Positions 57,089 through 64,000 of a stretch of DNA of 64,000 nucleotides are shown piece after piece. A model generated the notes under the pieces. That model did no database searches, had not been told where the DNA came from, and worked only from the letters and a program-made list of their open reading frames with translations. The stretch spans positions 9,114,001-9,178,000 of the forward strand of contig NC_065407.1 in the NCBI RefSeq assembly GCF_024362695.1. Direction: 5' to 3'. The stretch's first letter is position 1. Every line of letters begins with the position of its first letter. A program made the translations under genes and the position numbers. Origin of the DNA: Pectinophora gossypiella (Eukaryota > Arthropoda > Insecta > Lepidoptera > Gelechiidae).

Positions 57089-57522
57089 TGTGCCGGACGA
57101 CGCCCAGAACGATCTCATAGTTTAACAAATTATTGTAAATAACTTAGATTTTGAAATAAAGATATAGATAGTTAAATAAGTATAGTTAAGAAAATATTGT
57201 GATAACGATTGTATGTGATATTATTATTTTTGTTCCAATAAATTACACTCACCTCATTCGCGGCGCCGTCTCGTCTTAATGCGCGCAAGGCCCACTAGTT
57301 GCGAACCGTAAAATCGTATATGACTAGGGCGAGACGGCGTCGAAAACACACACAATTCGCACACCTCGCAACTCGAGGTTTATTTTTAGGAAGGTCGCAA
57401 TAGGACCTTACACAACATAGCTTAGGTACAGACACAACTGTACAGAAATGAATCTTAAATAGTTGTTTTTATTTAGAACCAGCATCCCATAGAACATAGC
57501 GTGCGGTTTACAGTCCCGTACA
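57089..57522 (+). repeat. 3' LTR, 434 bp
   Basis: Same length as, and by eye base-for-base the same as, 50212-50645. The AATAAA signals in this copy would end the element's transcript. Confidence 0.96.
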
Positions 57523-57756
57523 AAAACTTTGAGGGATGATTCAGGCCATGATTCTGAGTTGATATCAAGTGGAATTTTCCGTCGCAAAAGTATGGAACGG
57601 AAAATAATTTAAATAAGCTCTAAAATTTTCATGACTTCTCCGACAGGAAATTCCACTTGATATCGACTCAGAATCATGGTCTGAATCATCCCCTTCAGTA
57701 TTCGTTACAGTGTCACTAACACCCATATCTACTTGTATGGCTACTGTATGTACTTG

Positions 57757-57990
57757 TATGGGGTGTAAGTGACATCGTAACGAATACTGAGAGGGATGAT
57801 TCCGCTGATTATTCTGAGTTAATATCAAGTGGAATTTTCCATCGCAAAACTATAGAATTGAAAATAATTTCAAAAAACTAAAAAAATAACATGAATTTTG
57901 CGACGGAAAATTCCAATTGATATTAACTCAGAATCATGGTCTGAATCATCCCTCTGAGTATTCGTTACGATGTCACTAACACCCTGTATA
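57757..57990. mobile_element. Foldback MITE M, copy 11 (best preserved)
   Basis: Both arms are nearly complete: GTAAGTGACATCGTAACGAA through TTAATATCAAGTGGAATTTT, then GACGGAAAATTCCAATTGAT through CGATGTCACTAACACCCTGT. It starts about 35 bp after copy 10. Arms of about 95 bp flank a centre of about 40 bp. Confidence 0.88.
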
Positions 57991-59354
57991 CTATACAAAC
58001 TACTTAATTATGATTTGGTACCGTTGATCCTAAGGGACAACATATGTAATGTTAGTTTACGTACGTTATTATACCTCTTATAACATGTAACATGTCCCGT
58101 CTCTTTCGTATTAAGCTGAATGGGTACCGTTATCGTTAGTGTTAAAGAAACATATCTCTGATCTCTTACGCGATACGCGATGTAATATATTTCTGTCCTG
58201 CTGTCATTTTTATCATGCTACGTTATAGCGGTATATATCAATAAATGGTATAAAAGTATGTCGTCTGTATGATTTAATCTCGAGAACCACGGAACGAATT
58301 AACATGCGGTTTACTGTTGTGATATGTATTTCACCTATATATTAAAAGCTTATATATGGTCTCAAGAAGAGTATAGCGTCGAGTTATGGCAAGAAGCACG
58401 CAAGCACCTTTTCTAAAGATTGCACCGAGACTCGTCGAGTCGCTAGAGTAACTTGAGAAAAAGTCGTAGTCAAGTGTGTCACTATTATATCTATTTGCTT
58501 CAAGTTAGTAGGTACCTAAATTCAAGGAAACACTGTAATAGGGTGACTTTATCGACTATCATTTATTAATTTCCATTGTAATTATTTTCATGTCTCCTCG
58601 AAAACTCGGGAACAAGTCCAACCCCGTTCTTCATTTGTTTCGTTCACCGCGTAATTCTCACTTCCGTTCCCGCCTTTTCTGTTTACTTATTTTTCATTTT
58701 AATTAATTAGTTCTATAATATTTTCAGTTAAAAATATTTTTTATTAATGCTATTTAATAATATTTGAAATCATTAAAATACTTTTAAATTATAGGCCCAT
58801 TTGCTTGGACGATAAAAGTGCAGGTAAATTAATAGTCTATAATATAAATTTCATCGTTTCGCAACTTTTAACTGTAACCTAGTTAATATTTATATTAGAA
58901 ATTGAGATATCTACTTGCAGATAATGAAACTTCTTTTAAAATATGCGTGATCATGACACCAAGTTTTGTAGATTTCCTCTGTTGTCTAAAAGCAATTCTT
59001 CATGCGATCAGCAATGACACTCGGGCGAAATACTTGATCTTTGAATTCTAATTACGCTTGAGTTTAGTTGCATTGCAGATGCAGACATTATTACACGAAA
59101 ATATCAAATACGTGGCAGGAGGAAACCTCTTTAATTAAGACGTAAGTCAGGAGAAAACCAATTTCCATTAACATCCTAGACTTGATGCTGTATCACTGTG
59201 TTTCTAGCACCGCAGGGTTGCTCACTAATTTAAATTTGGAAAACATTCATAAAATTGTACTTCTACGAATAACAGTACCTTTGCAACTGTGGATGCTAGA
59301 GAAGTATTATATCGATACTAAAAAACGAATTACAAGCTTTAGTATCTGCATTAC
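57991..59354. other. No gene recognised
   Basis: AT-rich with no recognised repeat or domain-bearing frame. Confidence 0.45.
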
Positions 59355-59440
59355 TGGAGCAACGTGGTGGAGTATGCTCCATACCACCTACGGTTGATTG
59401 AGCGGAGGTCTGTGCCCAGATGTGGGACAGCTATTTATGT
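59355..59440 (+). repeat. RTE/SINE 3' tail scrap
   Basis: GTGGTGGAGTATGCTCCATA, then GGTTGATTGAGCGGAGGTCT and CCAGATGTGGGACAG: a decayed copy of the tail at 61862-61952. Confidence 0.6.
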
Positions 59441-59749
59441 TATACATTGTTTTTTTTTTAAGTTTACGCGGTTATTATCATAACGCGGCGTGGGTTCTTA
59501 ACGCGGTAAGAACCCGTTATTATGTGCTTTAATTATTATTTATGTTATGTTAAATTACGAGAGTTTCTTATTAATAAAATTGTATAAATACGACATAGAG
59601 GTATGCTTTCCGTAAAAGAAGGAAGGCTGTTTAATCAGTTTTATTGCACTCGGAAATTAACTATACAAATATAAACGCACTTGTAATTAAATTCTATAAA
59701 ACGGAGCGATGAACTTGAGTTGATTGCTACTCAATAGGAACCTCAAGAT

Positions 59750-59885
59750 GGATACCGAAACGACGTAGACCGAGGAAGAGATGGCGTGATGATCTTGATG
59801 CTCACGGCAAAGGCGATAAATGGAGAGATGATGGGCAGGACGCCATCGTTCAGCAGTGGGACAATGGCCCCGATTCCTGCAGACA
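59750..59885 (+). pseudogene. RTE LINE C-terminal fragment
   Basis: Reads PKRRRPRKRWRDDLDAHGKG and later AIVQQWDNG, corresponding to the GRP-RW-DDL and QQW blocks of RTE pol. Short and decayed. Confidence 0.65.
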
Positions 59886-59889
59886 CCGC

Positions 59890-60211
59890 CTAATTTTATT
59901 TTAGGTTATATCCGTCATTTTCGTATCCGTCGAAAAGGAAAGGGACGGATGATTCACAGCTCTTAATTTTAGGAAGAATGAGTAAATGAATGAATAACCC
60001 GGACGAATCAAAAGGTACGTCCCTGGTATGCAATCCGTTTGACGTGCTGTCTACTTAACTGTGTCGGGTTATTGACTGATGTAAAATGTTTAGACGGTTG
60101 GTTTGTGCTTAAAATTGACGTGTGTTCCATAAATTTTATGCTTGTCGATTACCCGTCCCTTTCCTTTTCGGCGGATAAGAAAATGACAGATATAACTTAA
60201 AATAAAATTAG
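59890..60211. mobile_element. Foldback MITE, 322 bp
   Basis: Left arm CTAATTTTATTTTAGGTTAT through GAAAAGGAAAGGGACGGATG. The right arm, reversed, begins CTAATTTTATTTTAAGTTAT and stays similar for about 75 bp. The centre (59970-60120) has no frame. Confidence 0.75.
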
Positions 60212-61607
60212 ATGGTATTTACAGGAATTAGCACCAATGTAGGTTAAATAGATATATAAAACTTTAAGTAAAACCAGGTAGATTCCGAGACAGCCCTGCG
60301 TGAGCATCAGCTCGGCAGGTTAATATGTACAGGAGTACGGAGTTCGCAGCTAAGCGCTGAGTATACAATAAAGTTGTAATTACTACAACTGCAGAATTGG
60401 GGACATGTCTGCAGGTGAACAATGTTCCAGCTATAAATCCGCTTGATTGTCGTTTACAAGTTGCAAGCCTACGATGAGTTTGTTTTAAAGTAAGTAAGTA
60501 CCTACCTAATTTATGCTGCATTTTTTAATTGAACCAGAAACAAACATTCTTCAATTCACATCCATTATCCCAACATTTTTTTGACATGGAAGTCATAGAT
60601 AGTAAAGAGATTTATTTCTTCGATCGATCTACTTGTCCAAACCCAAGGACACAATGCTGAAAAGGTAAGTTTAGGGTTCAAGACTGGAAACTCTAAACTT
60701 AAAATATTTACATATTAAGAAGTCTACATTACAATTCAATATTAAAATTTTGTTCGGCGTGTGTCTTATAATTTTCAATGTCCAGAAAGAAAATGTTCAG
60801 GACACTTAAAAGCAACAACGTAATTCTTAAAGACTTCTGTAAATAATAATTGTTTATAAGGATTTTTAAGTTATAAGCTTAGTACTTTACTTAGGAAATA
60901 TTTTTTAAACTGAGCGTGAATCAAAAATCTAGTCAATAAAATGAAAAATAAATAAAGCCAAGTAATAACATCGAACAAACAAAATGGCCGATAACTCTAC
61001 TGTAAATCGAAGCAAGCTTTAAACAAGAAACAAACATTTTTTAAAGCGACGGGGATCGTAAACCTAATGGTTTATTGAAGCGGTTCGGCCAGATTGAGAT
61101 TTACAACCACTGCCTTTCAAACTAATGAAGTTGTATCGCACTTCTGCTAGGTTAATGTTCTCGATAAATAACAATTTCTACTAATGCACGTCAATACATG
61201 GCGGTTAATCTTAATTGATATTTATTCCTAAGAAGTTGTAAACAACACGCCCCGCGACTTGCAAACTTTTGAACGGAAATCACAGCTTCTTTATATATTT
61301 TTTTTTAATTAATAGGAGCATGAATGTACCTGTATAACGGTATTTGATGTAATAAATCCACCATTTTATATTATTTGATTGAATATTCAAACTTAGAAAT
61401 AATACTTATGGAACATAATATGTTACATTTCACTTGTAATACCTAGGACTAGAAGAAGAGAGGATAGGTAAATAGTATTATGTAATCGTGATGATGAAAA
61501 GGTTAAACCCAGCTTCTGGTATCCACTCATGGTATCAGCATTCTATTATTGATGAATTGTATAGTGATAGGTCACCAGTCCATTTTCTAAAATAATTTAT
61601 ACGTCTT
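60212..61607. other. No gene recognised
   Basis: AT-rich, without recognised repeat, RNA gene or domain-bearing frame. Confidence 0.45.
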
Positions 61608-61972
61608 TGTTCTACTGTTACTTAACAGCCTCCGTGGTCTAGTGGTTAGAACGTTAGGCTCACGATCTGGAGGTCCGGGTTCGATTCCCGATGGGGACAT
61701 TGTCGAAATCACTTTGTGAGACTGTCCTTTGTTTGGTAAGGACTTTTCAGGCTTATTTTTGATTGTCGGTAAAAGTACGATGATTCCGTGCTTCGGAGGG
61801 CACGGTAAGCCGTTGGTCCCGGCTATTAGCCGTAAAAACACCTAGCCGTAACCAACCCGTAGTGGAGCAGCGTGGTGGAGTATGCTCCATACCCCCTCCG
61901 GTTGACTGAGGGGAGGCCTGTGCCCAGCAGTGGGACGTATATAGGCTGGTTATGTGTATCTGTTCTACTGTT
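61608..61972 (+). mobile_element. Chimeric SINE: family B-like tRNA head plus RTE tail
   Basis: Body 61620-61960. The head CAGCCTCCGTGGTCTAGTGG and B box GGTCCGGGTTCGATTCCCGA resemble family B. The 3' part instead carries GGAGTATGCTCCATACCCCC and CCCAGCAGTGGGACGTATAT from an RTE-type tail. TGTTCTACTGTT at 61608-61619 recurs exactly at 61961-61972. Confidence 0.85.
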
Positions 61973-62624
61973 TGTTCGGAATGATGAGCCATTTCTTGGC
62001 TATAGGCTACACTGAATCAGATAATCCACTCATTCCATTACTTACGCTAATATAATTCACTAAAAGTAAATAATTTTGTTAGACAATGACATTGTTTTCG
62101 AAAGAAGGCTTCTTTATACTTAAGTGAACAAGATACATATTTTCTCTAACTAACTTTGATACATTCATTAGCTTTATATTGCCCTAAAAACGTCGACCTA
62201 ATTTTGTCAGGAACATCTGTTCTTTTTGTAACAAAGAATAATGATTGTGTTAGTCTATTACGGGACTACTCTTATAGGAGGTCCTTAAGAGGTTTCTTAA
62301 GAGTGAGGACCGTAATTTCGCATGAATTTTTAATGAAAAATCTAGTACGTAGGTACCTACTACGCCTTTAAATTACGGCAAAAAAGTTCAAAGCACTCAG
62401 TAGTAATTAAAAACAGGGCTTTGTGTTTAAGTACAGCAATTGTTAAAAGTCCTAGAAACAGTCGGTAGACACTTAATTATTAAGTTATTTTTTCTAGCTT
62501 ATGTAAACGAGTTACCCACTCAAAAATATAGAGCAACCTAGCATTTTTTACAATTGAATATTTCGCCTATAATACTGCTTATGGTAGATTTCTTAGGCTA
62601 AAAAAACACCATAGGTATTATTAA

Positions 62625-62690
62625 TGTGGGTGGGTAATAAAATACTCAGTTCATCTTGCGATAGATATAACTCTGACTAGCCCAATGGGG
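62625..62690 (+). repeat. SINE family D 3' fragment
   Basis: AGTTCATCTTGCGATAGATA matches the 3' region of the copy at 32155-32385. Confidence 0.5.
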
Positions 62691-62699
62691 AGTATAGAC

Positions 62700-63829
62700 T
62701 GGAGCTTATGTTATGTATATTTCTGCTAAGTTTAAGAAAAGTTGTTATTAAAATTACTGTTGTAAAGCAAAAATGCTTTATTCCACTTCAGTTGTTTTCA
62801 CATGTACAGCAAAAACTACAACTTATTGTATTTTTGTCCCAAGAATGACAACACTTCGTTTCTGGTTATTTTATGTGACAAATAGAGATGAAACGAGATA
62901 TTCAGAAAGCCATCTACCGAGTCTCGGTCCAATTTCGCTTCCAAATCTATTCTCGCGAGTTCCCGGTCTTATCTACTATTCAGAAGCTGGATTCTGCACT
63001 ATAGGAGTTGCTTTCAAAATAAGATTGCCAGTGAAAGTTCTGTCGTCTATTAGAGAGGGGTCGTGACGCAAAATCAATGCTTTAATAATATGAAAACCTC
63101 ACAAAATTAAAAACTTGGAATTTGAATTATATATATTGAAAGAAAGAGAGAAACATTTATTACTTCCAGACACAGACAGACAGGTACATTACATTCAACA
63201 CAGGACAGAAACCACACGGAAATCAATACACAGAAAAACAGAAACAAAAAACAGATAAAAAGAAAAAGATCAAAAATCATTAACAAAAAATAGAAGAAAA
63301 ACAAACCAAAATCATAAAAATAATAATAATAAAACTAAGTATTCTAAATAAAACGCACTGACGGCCCGATAATCTGCGGTGGCGTCCGGAATAAAAGGAC
63401 CTCGCGGAAGGATATTGTTGTCTGAGTTCCGTAACTAGCGGGATGTCCACCTGATTCCTAGCTGCTTGACCGATGATGTCGGTGATTCAAGGAAGAGAAT
63501 GGAAGAAATCCATGAGTATATGAGGGAGGAAAATCTACAGGTCAGTGAGCGAATGAAAACTCGTTACGTTAGGAACACGAATTTACAAGTACAAATATGA
63601 TAAATGAAGTGTAGATGGTGACAAGGTACGAGGTGGTTAGAGGTTCAGCTGTAATTTACGGTGTCAATGTGTTTGTCGGTATGGCTAATGTCATTGTACG
63701 GAGAGGCATTCACTACTTGACTCAATAAACCGGACCTCTGATAATGCTTAATAAATGCCGTTAAATTCAGGTCATCATACCAATTTTTTCGCGAACGACA
63801 TATCATCATCATCTTTATGTCCCGTTTTT
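62700..63829. other. Mostly unassigned; possible LINE 3' end at 63130-63360 (minus)
   Basis: 63150-63185 on the minus strand reads GGAAGTAATAAATGTTTCTC, a poly(A)-signal end, with an A-rich region beyond. 63360-63600 is GC-richer and unidentified. No domain-bearing frame is seen. Confidence 0.35.
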
Positions 63830-63830
63830 C

Positions 63831-63935
63831 ACAGGATACGCTTACCTAACCTGAAGATTTGACAGGTCCAAGTTTTAACAGAAGCGACTGCCTGCCCGAT
63901 CTTCCAACCCGCGAAGGGAAAACCAGCCTAATACA
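63831..63935 (-). repeat. SINE family C 3' fragment
   Basis: Shares CGCTTACCTAACCTGAAG, GAAGCGACTGCCTGCCCGAT and CTTCCAACCCGCGAAGGGAA with 9765-10095. No tRNA head lies inside the window. Confidence 0.65.
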
Positions 63936-64000
63936 GGTACGCGAACACAGGTTATCGCGAACGACATATCTGAACGTAATATGTGTAGCAAAACGAGGAG

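Larger units (their letters stand above)
50212..57522 (+). mobile_element. Full-length BEL/Pao LTR retrotransposon, 7311 bp
   Basis: Complete element: 5' LTR 50212-50645, tRNA-Tyr primer site 50647-50665, hairpin-array leader to 50829, Gag-Pol 50838-56516, extra ORF 56622-57056, polypurine tract 57077-57088, 3' LTR 57089-57522, AAAAC duplication. Pro-RT-RNaseH-integrase order and the DUF1759-like Gag core place it in BEL/Pao. The LTRs look identical by eye and all frames are open, so it is young and potentially still mobile. Its coding part is much GC-richer than the host flanks. Confidence 0.96.
50182..57723. mobile_element. Foldback MITE M, copy 10, split by the BEL element
   Basis: Left piece 50182-50211 (ACAGGGTGTTAGTGACATCG, GAACGAAAAC). 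Right piece 57523-57723 restarts AAAACTTTGAGGGATGATTC and runs to GTGTCACTAACACCC. Removing 7311 bp plus one AAAAC restores a normal copy of the family, so the BEL element inserted here after the MITE. Confidence 0.93.

Overview
The window looks like AT-rich nuclear DNA from a moth or butterfly. It holds one host gene with small exons and long introns. The rest is dense in repeat types familiar from lepidopteran genomes: tRNA-headed SINEs, some ending in RTE-type tails (CCCAGCAGTGGG plus GATGATGAT runs), RTE and CR1/Jockey-like LINE fragments, foldback MITEs and a BEL/Pao LTR retrotransposon. I see no bacterial-style operons, CRISPR arrays or rRNA. The assignment to Lepidoptera is inferred from repeat style and protein similarity, not from a search.

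Host gene: a five-exon tetraspanin runs on the + strand from 13298 to 34365 (CDS 13298-13405, 29028-29225, 30797-30973, 32948-33133, 34285-34365). All introns are phase 0, and the CDS encodes 249 residues. Sequence features match insect Tsp2A, a smooth-septate-junction protein of the midgut. Intron 1 is 15.6 kb and full of SINEs, MITEs and LINE debris. Just upstream of the ATG lies a tight cluster of GATA-type motifs.

Layout: 1-3 kb, degenerate repeat units and a broken LINE reverse transcriptase joined to another LINE 3' end. 3-13 kb, foldbacks, SINEs, repeat families E and F, a MITE pair and a LINE tail. 13-34 kb, the tetraspanin gene. 34.8-36.2 kb, a 62-bp perfect inverted repeat and the leader of a second tRNA-Tyr-primed LTR element. 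36-50 kb, LINE, SINE and MITE fragments. 50212-57522, a complete BEL/Pao element with LTRs that appear identical. 57.7-64 kb, another MITE, a 322-bp foldback, a chimeric SINE and LINE ends.

The BEL element has 434-bp LTRs, a 5-bp target duplication, a tRNA-Tyr primer site, an uninterrupted 1892-residue Gag-Pol, an extra 144-residue ORF with a Cys/His motif, and a polypurine tract. It sits inside one copy of a foldback MITE that occurs at least eleven times here. The most unusual signal is its leader: six consecutive small hairpins between the primer site and the gag start, each with a 7-nt loop ending ACAG and with stems that differ in sequence but keep pairing. The second LTR-element leader (35.86-36.13 kb) has a different alternating hairpin array. 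Together these suggest a repeated RNA structural signal in such leaders.
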